Assembly: GCF_003260275.1 (NCBI RefSeq)
Contig: NZ_QJHB01000012.1
Coordinates: forward strand, 62,001-126,000
Length of the DNA stretch: 64,000 bases
From: Homoserinimonas sp. OAct 916
GTDB lineage: Bacteria > Actinomycetota > Actinomycetes > Actinomycetales > Microbacteriaceae
Direction of reading: 5' to 3'
Shown here: positions 36,035 to 44,419 of the stretch, piece by piece
How the letters are laid out: each line of letters begins with the position of its first letter
Position numbering within the stretch: the first letter of the stretch is position 1
Translations under genes and position numbers: made by a program
Notes under the pieces: generated by a model
Seen by the model: only the letters and a program-made list of their open reading frames with translations
Database searches by the model: none
Told to the model about the DNA's origin: nothing

Positions 36035-39000
36035 CTAATGGTCGTTTTTGACGGATCGGTCGTTTTTGACGGATCGGTCGTTTTTGACGGATCGGTCGTT
36101 TTTAACGGATCGGTCGTTCTTGAGGGATCGGTCGTTGTTGAAAGATCGGTCGTTCCTGAAGGATTGTTCGGTCTGTCGATCTGTGGGAGCGACATCCAGC
36201 AGTTGGGCCAAATGCAGACCGGCGCGCTCGGGGGCCACTTGCATGAGTTGCATCTGGCAGCTGAACCCGTCGGCCAGCACCGGGGTAGTGGCCGCACTGT
36301 CTCGGAGAGCCGGGATGAGGGCCTGCTCGGCCACGTCCATGCTGATGTCGTAGTGGCTGGGTTCGAAGCCGAAGTTGCCGGCGACTCCGCAGCAGCCGGT
36401 GGCCTCGCGCACCCCGGCCACCCCGACCGCGTGCAACGCCTGGGTCTGGGCGCGGGCACCGAACACGGAGTATTCGTGGCAATGCGTCTGCACGGTCACC
36501 TCGGGTGGCGCCCCATCTGGCCACTCGGGCTGCCAGCCGGACTGGGTCAGTTCCGTGACCATGCCGGCGAAACTGCGGATGCGCGCAGAGACCCGCTTGG
36601 CGGCATCCGTGTGGATGAGCTCGGGCAGGTCTTTCTTGAAGGCCGCCGCGCAACTGGGTTCGATGACCACGATCGGCCGGTCGCTACCGTCGTCGAGAAC
36701 TGCGGCGGCGCGAGCCAAGCGCTTCTTGGCAGCGCCGAGCTGACCGGTGGAGATGAGGGTCAGCCCGCAGCACACGTCGGCGTTGCATTCCACGGTGCGC
36801 CCGGCCTGGCGCAGCACCCGCTGGGCTGCCCCGGCCACTTCGGGCCGGAACCCCTTGGTGAAAGTGTCGACCACCAGGGTCACATCCGGTACTCCGGTGT
36901 TCTGGGCATCGCTGCGCCTGTCATCACCGTTCGGTGTACCGCTCAGCTCGGCGCGCAGCGCACCAGCGCTCGCGAACCGAGGCAGGGTTCGCTTGGTGGT
37001 GAGACCGCCGAGGAAGGAGACGACTTTGCCGAGCGGCGAAGACAGCACGGCGTTCACGAGCGGGGCGATGCGCGTGGTGATCTTCAACCAGGTGGGCAGC
37101 CAACCGAGTGTGTAGTGCGAGAGGGGACGCAAGCGCCCCCTGTAGTAGTGGTCGAAGAACTCCGACTTGTAGGTGGCCATGTCGACGCCCACCGGGCAGT
37201 CGGTGGAACACGCCTTGCACGACAGGCACAGGTCGAGCGCCTCGCGCACATCGTCGGAGCGCCAGCCCTCCTCGACGCTCGAGGCCCCGCGCACCATGTC
37301 CTGCAGCACGCGGGCCCGACCCCGGGTGGAGTCCTTCTCGTCGCCGGTGGCCCGGAAGCTCGGGCACATGACACCGCCGCTGGTGGTGCGGCAACGGCCG
37401 ATTCCGACGCAGCCCTGCATTGCCCGAACGAACGGGTCGACATCGGTTCCGGCGGGCTTCACCCTGGGGGTCAGGTCGAAGCTGGTGCGCCATTCGCGCT
37501 CGGGAACACCGGCCAGGGCGAGGTTCGCGCCGAGAGGTTCTGGAGCGACGAGGATGCCGGGGTTCAGAACTCCTGCTGGGTCCCAGATGGTCTTGAACCG
37601 CCGGAACGACTCGAGAATGGCCGGGGAGTACATGATCGGCAGCAACTCGCTGCGGGCACGGCCGTCGCCGTGTTCACCGGACAGGGACCCGCCGTGCGCG
37701 ACGACCAGGGTCGCCGCGGCCCGCATGAAGTCTTCCATCACGCTGCGGCCGGCATCTGACCGGAGGTCGAAGGTGATGCGCACGTGCATGCAACCGGCAC
37801 CGAGGTGGCCGTACATCACGCCGGTGAGGTCGAACCGGGCCAGCAGGTCACGAAACTCAGCGAGGTAGGCCGCCAGGTTCTCAGGCGCGACCGCGGAGTC
37901 TTCCCAGCCGGGCCAGGATTCCCCTCCCGTGTGAAGTCGGGCCGACAGCCCGGCACCGTCTTCGCGCACCCGCCACAGCAGCCCGCGTTCGGTGAGGTCG
38001 CCGACCACTCGGCCGTCGACGAGGCGCCCGTTCTCACGAAGGCGCACGAGCAGCTGCTCGGCCTGGGCCGCCACGGCATCCATGGCGTCGCCGTCGAGGT
38101 CGACGTAGAGCCACGCCGTGCCTTCGGGCAGCCCGGCCACCGAATCCTTTCCGCGACGCTGTTTCATGGTGTCGACGATGGCCTCGTCGATGCCTTCGAT
38201 GGCCGCCGGTGAGAACTCGAGAATGGTCATCACGTCTTCGGCGGCGGCCACGATGTCGTCGTACCCGAGCGCGATCAGAAGGGCCGCTTGGGGCACCGGA
38301 ACCAGTTTCACCGTGGCGCCGACCACGATCGCGCAGGTTCCCTCGCTGCCGACCAGTGCGCGAGCGATGGCGAACCCGTTCTCGGGCAGCAGGTTGGCCA
38401 GGTGAAAGCCGGAGACCTGGCGCGGTATGCGGCCGAGTTCCAGCCGAAAGTCGCTGAGGTTCTCGTCGGCGAGCGCCCGCAACTCATTGCTGAGCGTCGC
38501 CGCCCTCGCCGCCGCATCCGCGTCGTTCGGGTCGGTCGCGTCGATGCCACTTTGGGTGGCGGTCACTCGGTGACCGTCAGCGGTGACAAGGTCGAGGGCG
38601 ATGACATGGTCAGAGGTGCGCCCGTAGCGCACGGAGTGGTTGCCGCAGGCGTCGTTGCCGATCGCGCCACCCAGGGTCGCCCGGGTCTGGCTCGACGGGT
38701 CGGGCGCGAATGTCAAAGCGCCGCCGGTGGCATCCTTCGCGGCCTTCTGCAGGGCGCTGAGCACGATGCCGGGCTGCGCGGTGGCGGTGCGGGCCTTCTC
38801 GTCAATGGCGATCACCGCGTCCATGTGGCGAGAGAAATCGAGCACGATGCCCCGGCCTACGGCACCGCCGGCCATCGACGTGCCGCCGCCGCGGCTTGTC
38901 AACGGCGTGCCTGTGCCGGAGCAGGCTCGCACCACGTCGACCACGTCCTGCACTGTGCGCGGAAAGACGACGCCCAGCGGTTCGATGCGGTAGTTCGAGG

Positions 39001-39115
39001 CGTCGTAGGAGTACTCTGCCAGTCGGCGGCTGTCGGTTTCGACCTCAATGCCGAGCCCGCGTAACCAGGCGAGCAGCGGCTCCGTGACTGGCGGCTCCGG
39101 GGCGGTGAGGGACAT
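36035..39115 (-). CDS. Fused FAD-linked oxidase / Fe-S D-2-hydroxyacid dehydrogenase (YdiJ/GlcD-GlcF type)
   Basis: A 1026-residue fusion. An N-terminal PCMH-type FAD domain (about 1-250; RGGGTSMAGGAVG, GAIGNDACGNHSVRYG) and an FAD-oxidase C domain (HLGAGCMHVRI, SGEHGDGRARSE) are followed by ferredoxin-type clusters (CVGIGRCR, GGVMCPSF, SCKACSTDCPVG) and two CCG cysteine-rich domains (DVCCGL, GCCGVAGNFGFE). It oxidises a D-2-hydroxyacid and passes electrons to the respiratory chain. The last about 42 residues are a repeat of N-D-R-S-x-K encoded by an 18-bp tandem repeat. Starts 7 bases after the aminotransferase stop. Confidence 0.87.
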   Translation of the reverse strand: MSLTAPEPPVTEPLLAWLRGLGIEVETDSRRLAEYSYDASNYRIEPLGVVFPRTVQDVVDVVRACSGTGTPLTSRGGGTSMAGGAVGRGIVLDFSRHMDAVIAIDEKARTATAQPGIVLSALQKAAKDATGGALTFAPDPSSQTRATLGGAIGNDACGNHSVRYGRTSDHVIALDLVTADGHRVTATQSGIDATDPNDADAAARAATLSNELRALADENLSDFRLELGRIPRQVSGFHLANLLPENGFAIARALVGSEGTCAIVVGATVKLVPVPQAALLIALGYDDIVAAAEDVMTILEFSPAAIEGIDEAIVDTMKQRRGKDSVAGLPEGTAWLYVDLDGDAMDAVAAQAEQLLVRLRENGRLVDGRVVGDLTERGLLWRVREDGAGLSARLHTGGESWPGWEDSAVAPENLAAYLAEFRDLLARFDLTGVMYGHLGAGCMHVRITFDLRSDAGRSVMEDFMRAAATLVVAHGGSLSGEHGDGRARSELLPIMYSPAILESFRRFKTIWDPAGVLNPGILVAPEPLGANLALAGVPEREWRTSFDLTPRVKPAGTDVDPFVRAMQGCVGIGRCRTTSGGVMCPSFRATGDEKDSTRGRARVLQDMVRGASSVEEGWRSDDVREALDLCLSCKACSTDCPVGVDMATYKSEFFDHYYRGRLRPLSHYTLGWLPTWLKITTRIAPLVNAVLSSPLGKVVSFLGGLTTKRTLPRFASAGALRAELSGTPNGDDRRSDAQNTGVPDVTLVVDTFTKGFRPEVAGAAQRVLRQAGRTVECNADVCCGLTLISTGQLGAAKKRLARAAAVLDDGSDRPIVVIEPSCAAAFKKDLPELIHTDAAKRVSARIRSFAGMVTELTQSGWQPEWPDGAPPEVTVQTHCHEYSVFGARAQTQALHAVGVAGVREATGCCGVAGNFGFEPSHYDISMDVAEQALIPALRDSAATTPVLADGFSCQMQLMQVAPERAGLHLAQLLDVAPTDRQTEQSFRNDRSFNNDRSLKNDRSVKNDRSVKNDRSVKNDRSVKNDH
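36041..36166. repeat. 18-bp tandem repeat, seven units
   Basis: Units of gtcgtttttgacggatcg begin at 36041, 36059, 36077, 36095, 36113, 36131 and 36149. The first three or four are nearly identical and the rest drift. The array encodes the C-terminal (N-D-R-S-V-K)n tail of the fused oxidase, and degenerate pieces reach to 36022 in the gap before the dehydrogenase gene. Confidence 0.9.
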
Positions 39116-39122
39116 GGCGTGG

Positions 39123-40391
39123 CTAGCTGTTCACGAGTTCGGCGTGCGCGGCGGTGAGTGCGGCAGCGAACCGGTCGAGCCCGGTGGCGATCTCGTCAGG
39201 GCTGACCGTCAACGCGGGGATGATGCGCACCACGTTGCCGAACCCACCGCAGGTGAGCAACAGCAGGTTTTCCTTGATCGCGGCCTGCTGCACGGCAGCC
39301 GCCAGTTCAGGGTTCGGTTCACCTTCATCGGTGCGGAACTCCACTGCCTGCATCAGGCCGAGGCCTCGAACATCGGCCATCAACGGGTTCTGCGCCGCCA
39401 GGTGCACGAGACCCTGCTGCAGTTCCTCGCCGCGCACGCGCGCATTGGCGACCAGGTTCTCGTCGCGCACGACGGCCAGGGTTGCGACCGCTGCGGCTGC
39501 CGCCACGGCGTTGCCGCCGTAGGTGCCGCCCTGCGAGCCCGGCCACGCCTTGCTCATCATTTCAGTGGATGCGGCGATCGCCGAGATCGGAAACCCGCTG
39601 GCCAGGCCCTTGGCGGTGATCAGCACATCCGGGCTGATGGAGCTGTGCTGGTGGCCCCAGAACTCACCTGTGCGGCCGACTCCGGTCTGCACCTCGTCGA
39701 CGATGAGCACGATGCCGTGCCTGTCGGCGCGTTCGCGCAATCCCTCGAGAAACCGGGGAGGGGTGGGCAGGTAGCCACCGTCACCGAGAACCGGCTCGAT
39801 GATGAACCCGGCGGTGTCGGCCGGCGACGAGACTGTCTGCAGGAGGTAGTCGAGCTCCTTCAGCGCGAAATCGATCGCGGTTTCCATGTCCCATCCGTAG
39901 CGCAGGGCATACGGGAACGGGGCGATGTGCACTCCGCCCATGAGCGGGGAGAAACCGGACCGGAACCGGGTGCCTGCTGTGGTCAGCGAAGCGGCGGCGA
40001 CGGTGCGGCCGTGAAAACCGCCGTGAAAGGCGATGATATTCGGGCGGCCGGTTGCCATGCGGGCGAGGCGAATGGAGGCTTCGACCGCTTCAGAGCCGGA
40101 GTTCGCATAAAACACGCTGTCGAGCCCACTAGGCAGTACCTCTCCGAGCGCTTCGGTGAGCTCGAGCAACGGCTTGTGCATCACCGTCGTGTATTGCGCG
40201 TGGATGATGACACCGGTCTGCTCACGGGCCGCCTCGACCACGCGCGGGTGGCAGTGTCCGGTGCTGGTGACGCCAATGCCCGTCGTGAAATCCAGATAGG
40301 TCTCGCCGTCGGTGCCGTAGATCCAACTGCCCAGAGCCCGGTCGACGATGACCGGGGTGGCTTGCTTCAACAACGGACTGAGCGCTGTCAT
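39123..40391 (-). CDS. Class III aminotransferase (4-aminobutyrate / diaminobutyrate type)
   Basis: A 422-residue PLP enzyme. Motifs are NSGSEAVEASIRLAR, HGGFHGRTVAAASLT, LIVDEVQTGVGRTG and the PLP Lys in TAKGLASGFPIS. It matches GabT-like enzymes; the DoeD step of ectoine breakdown (diaminobutyrate to aspartate semialdehyde) is done by this family. GAGGA precedes ATG 40391 by 6 bases. First gene of the four-gene operon that ends with the regulator, with operator site 4 at 39 bases upstream. Confidence 0.88.
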   Translation of the reverse strand: MTALSPLLKQATPVIVDRALGSWIYGTDGETYLDFTTGIGVTSTGHCHPRVVEAAREQTGVIIHAQYTTVMHKPLLELTEALGEVLPSGLDSVFYANSGSEAVEASIRLARMATGRPNIIAFHGGFHGRTVAAASLTTAGTRFRSGFSPLMGGVHIAPFPYALRYGWDMETAIDFALKELDYLLQTVSSPADTAGFIIEPVLGDGGYLPTPPRFLEGLRERADRHGIVLIVDEVQTGVGRTGEFWGHQHSSISPDVLITAKGLASGFPISAIAASTEMMSKAWPGSQGGTYGGNAVAAAAAVATLAVVRDENLVANARVRGEELQQGLVHLAAQNPLMADVRGLGLMQAVEFRTDEGEPNPELAAAVQQAAIKENLLLLTCGGFGNVVRIIPALTVSPDEIATGLDRFAAALTAAHAELVNS

Positions 40392-40430
40392 CTGTGGTCC
40401 TCGATTCGTAGGCGGACTTTACAACTGCAG

Positions 40431-40442
40431 ATTGTCAACAAT
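40431..40442. promoter_or_regulatory. Island operator site 4 (ATTGTnnACAAT)
   Basis: ATTGTCAACAAT 39 bases upstream of the aminotransferase gene; on the minus strand it contains TTGACA, a consensus -35. It would give autoregulation, because the regulator is last in this operon. Confidence 0.75.
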
Positions 40443-40470
40443 AATACATTTGAGCATACAAGCCAAGCCT

Positions 40471-40482
40471 ATTGTTGACAAT
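40471..40482. promoter_or_regulatory. Island operator site 5 (ATTGTnnACAAT)
   Basis: ATTGTTGACAAT, 28 bases before the chosen amidase start; it contains a plus-strand TTGACA. Sites 4 and 5 are 40 bases apart (start to start), close to four helical turns, so dimers could lie on one face and interact. Confidence 0.75.
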
Positions 40483-40510
40483 GCGAATCACGGCATACCA
40501 AACTGTCGAA

Positions 40511-41911
40511 ATGGATGATCTCGCCACTTTTTCAGCAACCGACCTCCTGGCGGCGTACCAAAGCCGGGAGCTTTCCCCGGTAGAAGTCACCCGTGCAGCA
40601 CTTGACCAGATCGCCCGACTGGATGCCGGAGTGAACGCGTTCTGCCTCGTCGACGAGGAGTGCGCTCTGCAACAGGCGAGGGGGTCCGAACAGCGGTGGC
40701 AGGCAGGCAGCCCGCGGGGAGAACTCGACGGCGTGCCCACCAGCATCAAAGATCTGCTGCTGACCCGCGGCTGGCCGACCCTGCGCGGATCGCGCCTGGT
40801 CTCGCCCGATCAGGAATGGACCGAAGATGCGCCATCGGTGGCGCGCCTGCGCGAGGCTGGTGCCGTCTTTGTCGGAAAGACGACCACCCCTGAGTTCGGC
40901 TGGAAGGGCGTGACCGACAACACCCTCACCGGCAATACCGGCAACCCGTGGGACGTGACCAAGACCAGCGGCGGCTCCAGCGGCGGCTCGGCAGCCGCCG
41001 TCGCCTACGGAATGGGGCCGCTCTCGGTCGGCACCGACGGGGGCGGGTCGGTGCGCATCCCGGCGGCCTTCTGCGGCATCGTCGGGGTGAAGCCGACCTA
41101 TGGCGCCATCCCGGTGTATCCGACCAGCCCGTTCGGCACTCTCTCCCATGTCGGCCCGATGACCCGCACCGTCGAGGACGCCGCACTGATGATGGACGTG
41201 CTCACGAAGTTCGACTCCCGCGACTGGTCGGCTCTGGCGCCCCCTCTCTCGTCGCATCTGGGCGGCCTGCGCGACGGAATCCGTGGGCTGCGCATCGCGT
41301 ACAGCCGTGATCTCGGGTATGTGGCTGTCGATCCAGAGATCGCGGCGTCGGTGGATGCGGCCGTTCGCGTGTTGGCCGAACTGGGCGCGATCGTCGAAGA
41401 GGTCGACCCGGACTTCAGCGACCCGATCGAGGCGTACCACACGCTCTGGTTCGCGGGAGCGGGCAAGGTGATCGAGTCCTACCCTCGCGCGCGCTGGAAC
41501 GAGTTGGATCCCGGGCTGCTCGAAATCGCGCTGGCAGGGCGCGAAATGACGGCGATGGAGCTCCTCGACGCCAACCAGGTGCGCGCCGACCTCGGCCGGC
41601 GCATGGGAGCGTTCCACGTGAAATACGACGTGCTGGTCACCCCGACCATCCCGATTGCGGCCTTCGACATCGGCGAAGAGGTGCCGACCGGTTCGGGACT
41701 GACCCGGTGGGCCGAATGGACGCCGTTCACGCATCCGTTCAACCTCACCCAGCAGCCGGCCATCTCGGTGCCGTGTGGCCTCACGAAGGGTGGGCTACCG
41801 GTTGGGATGCAGGTGGTGGGGCCCCGTTACTCCGACGCGCTGCTGCTGAGTGCGGCCTTCGCCTTCGAGTCGGTGGCTCCGTTCCCGTCCCCGCCCGGAA
41901 CCGTCCCGTAG
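40511..41911 (+). CDS. Amidase (amidase-signature family)
   Basis: About 466 residues. The Ser-cisSer-Lys triad is readable: Lys in TSIKDLLL, cis-Ser in [13 protein letters not shown] and nucleophile Ser in [13 protein letters not shown]. It hydrolyses an amide or carbamoyl bond. ATG 40511 is chosen; in-frame ATG 40481 and TTG 40472 lie inside operator 5. There is no ribosome site before 40511 and a TTGACA sits 32 bases upstream, so the message may be leaderless. Divergent from the aminotransferase operon; right-hand edge of the regulon. Confidence 0.85.
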   Translation: MDDLATFSATDLLAAYQSRELSPVEVTRAALDQIARLDAGVNAFCLVDEECALQQARGSEQRWQAGSPRGELDGVPTSIKDLLLTRGWPTLRGSRLVSPDQEWTEDAPSVARLREAGAVFVGKTTTPEFGWKGVTDNTLTGNTGNPWDVTKTSGGSSGGSAAAVAYGMGPLSVGTDGGGSVRIPAAFCGIVGVKPTYGAIPVYPTSPFGTLSHVGPMTRTVEDAALMMDVLTKFDSRDWSALAPPLSSHLGGLRDGIRGLRIAYSRDLGYVAVDPEIAASVDAAVRVLAELGAIVEEVDPDFSDPIEAYHTLWFAGAGKVIESYPRARWNELDPGLLEIALAGREMTAMELLDANQVRADLGRRMGAFHVKYDVLVTPTIPIAAFDIGEEVPTGSGLTRWAEWTPFTHPFNLTQQPAISVPCGLTKGGLPVGMQVVGPRYSDALLLSAAFAFESVAPFPSPPGTVP

Positions 41912-42005
41912 TCGTCAAAACTCGCACCCGCGGGCTGTTCTGGGGGCCGGTGTTCTTCCCGGTCACACAGCTTTTTCACACTAGGCGTCCAGTTAGGCTC
42001 GAAGC

Positions 42006-42359
42006 ATGGAAATTCTGAGAAACGTTCTTCTGGTTCTGCACTTCATCGGGCTCGCGGCGATCATTGGCGGCGTCATGACGCAGATGTCGAAGTTCAAGAC
42101 CGGCACCGCCCGGGTCGTTCCGGCGATTATGCACGGCGCTTGGTTGCAGCTGATCTCCGGCGTGGCGCTGGTGGGCATCATCGAGGCCGCCGACCTCGGC
42201 GACATCAACAACATGAAGATCGGCGTGAAGCTTCTCATCCTCGTCGTGATCACGGTGCTTGCATTCCTCAACCGCAAGAAAGACAGGGTCGCCTCCTGGA
42301 TCGTGCCGACCATCGGCCTGCTGGCACTCGCCGACGTCGTGATCGCGGTGTTCTGGTAG
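42006..42359 (+). CDS. Small four-helix membrane protein, unknown function
   Basis: A 117-residue protein with four hydrophobic segments (VLLVLHFIGLAAIIGGVM; LISGVALVGII; LLILVVITVLAFLN; WIVPTIGLLALADVVIAVF). It resembles short integral membrane proteins annotated only as hypothetical in actinobacteria. No ribosome site is evident at ATG 42006. It has its own strong terminator at 42411, so it is a single-gene unit unrelated to the island. Confidence 0.75.
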   Translation: MEILRNVLLVLHFIGLAAIIGGVMTQMSKFKTGTARVVPAIMHGAWLQLISGVALVGIIEAADLGDINNMKIGVKLLILVVITVLAFLNRKKDRVASWIVPTIGLLALADVVIAVFW

Positions 42360-42410
42360 GCCTGTAGCCCACTTTCGCTGCCCGTGCTCGCACCCGTGAG
42401 GGCGCACAAG

Positions 42411-42445
42411 AGTGCCTTCCCGTTCGATCGGAAGGCACTTTTTTG
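42411..42445 (+). terminator. Rho-independent terminator
   Basis: AGTGCCTTCC (42411-42420) pairs perfectly with GGAAGGCACT (42430-42439), 9-base loop, followed directly by a run of T (42440-42444). The clearest intrinsic terminator in the window. Confidence 0.9.
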
Positions 42446-42456
42446 CACTCTCACGA

Positions 42457-42510
42457 AGCTGGTCAGGAGCTGGTCAGGAGCTGGTCAGCAGCTGGTCAGC
42501 AGCTGGTCAG
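42457..42510. repeat. 11-bp tandem repeat, five units
   Basis: AGCTGGTCAG begins at 42457, 42468, 42479, 42490 and 42501, one base (G or C) between units. The last unit contains the stop codon of the TetR gene (42507-42509). A micro-satellite likely to vary in copy number between strains. Confidence 0.9.
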
Positions 42511-43211
42511 CGCAGTGCCCCCGAGAGCGACTTGTGCACCCAACTGCGGTAGTTCACCGCCGACCAGCCCAGGTCGCGTACCAGGGTCAGGTAGACGTTC
42601 GGGTGCCCGATCGACCAGATCGTGGCAGCCGCTTCGATGTCGGTGACCTGCGTCAGCCCACCACGCTCGCGCAGTGTGGCGGCCGCGAGGCCGTAATTGC
42701 TCAGCCGCTGCTCGCCCCGACGGCGTGCGAGGTCGGCTGCCTCGGGATCAACGGCTGCAGCCTGCTGGATCACCGCCCACACGTCGACCGTGCGCTCTCC
42801 CACCTCGACGAACCAGTCGGCGAGAACGTCGAGCACACCAGACACGTCCTGGGAGGCGTCCGTTCGCTCCCGCATGAGATCTCGCACCGGCATCGGAGAA
42901 TTTGGGCCCGACGCAGCGTCATCGAGCATCGCGGACAGAAGGGCCACCTTGTTGCCGACCGAGTTGTAGATCGTCTGCACCGCCACGTTCGCTTCGGTTG
43001 CGATCGCGGCGATTGACGTATCCACGTAGCCACGGCTCAGAAACAATCGTCGCGCGGCCCGCACGACCTTCCCCCGGGTGAGAGCAACCTGTTCCTCGCG
43101 CAGAGTCGGAGGGCGTCGGTCGGCGACACCGCTGGTATTGGATGCCGCAGTTTCGACTGCCCTGACGACAGGAGTGATTGTGTCTGCAGTTCGCGGCGCA
43201 GGGGTGTCCAT
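42507..43211 (-). CDS. TetR-family transcriptional regulator
   Basis: A 234-residue protein with an N-terminal disordered stretch (1-40), a TetR helix-turn-helix (about 43-92: ALTRGKVVRAARRLFLSRGY, then VAVQTIYNSVGNKVALLSAM) and a C-terminal helical ligand domain. Divergent from the flavoprotein at 43292 across 80 bases that hold an inverted repeat (43254-43268), so it probably represses that gene and itself. Confidence 0.88.
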   Translation of the reverse strand: MDTPAPRTADTITPVVRAVETAASNTSGVADRRPPTLREEQVALTRGKVVRAARRLFLSRGYVDTSIAAIATEANVAVQTIYNSVGNKVALLSAMLDDAASGPNSPMPVRDLMRERTDASQDVSGVLDVLADWFVEVGERTVDVWAVIQQAAAVDPEAADLARRRGEQRLSNYGLAAATLRERGGLTQVTDIEAAATIWSIGHPNVYLTLVRDLGWSAVNYRSWVHKSLSGALR

Positions 43212-43253
43212 AAGTCCAAGTCTAACGTCAGATTAGCATTGTGCTCTATTGAG

Positions 43254-43268
43254 TAGAATGGTATTCTA
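43254..43268. promoter_or_regulatory. Candidate TetR operator
   Basis: TAGAAT-GGT-ATTCTA, a perfect 6-bp inverted repeat with 3-base centre, 23 bases before the flavoprotein start. TAGAAT is also a good -10 sequence, so a bound repressor would cover the promoter. Confidence 0.5.
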
Positions 43269-43291
43269 ATGGGGATGAAGGGAGGCCCGCC

Positions 43292-44353
43292 ATGAGCGTG
43301 GACACTATTGTGATCGGGGCCGGCCAAGCCGGTCTCGCAACCGGCCACCATCTGGCCAAACAGGGCATCTCATTCGAGATCCTCGAGGCCGGTCAACGCA
43401 TCGGGCAAAGCTGGCGTGACCGATGGAAATCGTTGCGACTGTTCACGCCGGTCCAGTACAGCGCCCTTCCCGGAATGTCGCACTCGAATTCACACTCGGA
43501 TAAGGGCTACCTGCGCAAGGACGAGTTCGCCGACTATCTCGAAGAGTACGCATCCCAGTTCGAGTTGCCGGTGCGGTTGGGGGTGAGGGTTGAGCGACTC
43601 ACCCGAACGGCTGACGGGTTCGAGGTCGTGACATCCGCCGGCTCGATCAATGCGCACAACGTCGTATTGGCCACTGGGCCGAATGCACTCCCCCACATTC
43701 CCGCGTTTGCCGCGACCATTGACCCGTCGATCACCCAGCTTCATTCTTCCGAATACGTCGACCCGGCTTCGATCCCCGACGGCAACGTGCTGGTGGTCGG
43801 TGCGGGAACCTCGGGGGCCGAAATCGCCCTCGAGCTTGCGGCAACCCATCGGGTGACCCTGGCGGGCCGGCCGACCGCTCATATTCCCGATCCGGTATTC
43901 ACCTATGCGGGCGCCGCATATTGGGCGTTCATCTCCTCCGTCCTCACCGTGAAGACACCAATCGGTCGCCGGGTGGCCAAGGCGTTCCACGCCAGCGGTG
44001 CGCCGCTGATCCGTATTTCGATGAAGCAGGTGGAGTCAGCCGGGGTCTCACGCAAACCCCGATTGATGGGAGCCGCCGACGCAGAGTCGTCCGCACCCAC
44101 GACCATCATTTGGGCGACGGGCTTCACTCCCGACTTGTCCTGGCTCCCCGATCTGCCGCTCGGCCCCGGCGGGTACCCCACTTCCGTGCGCGGTGAGGTC
44201 ACGGATGTCCCGGGGCTGTTCCTCGTCGGGATGCCGTTCCAGTTCGGGCTCACATCGGGCCTCATCGGCGGCGTGGGTCGTGACGCCGAGTGGATCGTGA
44301 AGCGCATCGCCCACACTCGTCACGCTGAGCGATCCACCGTCAACACCCTGTGA
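43292..44353 (+). CDS. Flavin-containing monooxygenase-like NAD(P)/FAD oxidoreductase (CzcO-like)
   Basis: A 353-residue protein with an N-terminal FAD motif (VIGAGQAGLATGHHLA), WRDRWKSLRLFTP typical of FMO/CzcO proteins, a second Rossmann motif (LVVGAGTSGAEIALELA) and the ATGF box. It likely oxidises a small lipophilic compound or detoxifies; substrate unknown. GGGAGG precedes ATG 43292. Controlled by the divergent TetR gene, a common arrangement for inducible monooxygenases. Confidence 0.85.
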   Translation: MSVDTIVIGAGQAGLATGHHLAKQGISFEILEAGQRIGQSWRDRWKSLRLFTPVQYSALPGMSHSNSHSDKGYLRKDEFADYLEEYASQFELPVRLGVRVERLTRTADGFEVVTSAGSINAHNVVLATGPNALPHIPAFAATIDPSITQLHSSEYVDPASIPDGNVLVVGAGTSGAEIALELAATHRVTLAGRPTAHIPDPVFTYAGAAYWAFISSVLTVKTPIGRRVAKAFHASGAPLIRISMKQVESAGVSRKPRLMGAADAESSAPTTIIWATGFTPDLSWLPDLPLGPGGYPTSVRGEVTDVPGLFLVGMPFQFGLTSGLIGGVGRDAEWIVKRIAHTRHAERSTVNTL

Positions 44354-44400
44354 CCTCGTTCGTCGCCGACGGGTGACCGCGACCGAACGAAGTCAGCCTC

Positions 44401-44419
44401 AGCCGAGCCATCCTCGGCT
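44401..44419. terminator. Hairpin between convergent genes
   Basis: AGCCGAG (44401-44407) pairs with CTCGGCT (44413-44419), 5-base loop, at the stop of the deaminase gene. A second imperfect stem (CGTTCG... /CGAACG) lies just before it after the flavoprotein stop. Confidence 0.5.

Noticed and set aside
36041-36166. Possible CRISPR array
   Set aside because: The 18-bp units are contiguous with no spacers, lie inside a coding sequence, and no cas genes are near.
36038-37759. Open frame of 573 codons on the plus strand beginning in the 18-bp repeat
   Set aside because: Antisense to the fused oxidase, whose Fe-S and FAD motifs are intact; the repeat is in frame with the minus-strand gene.
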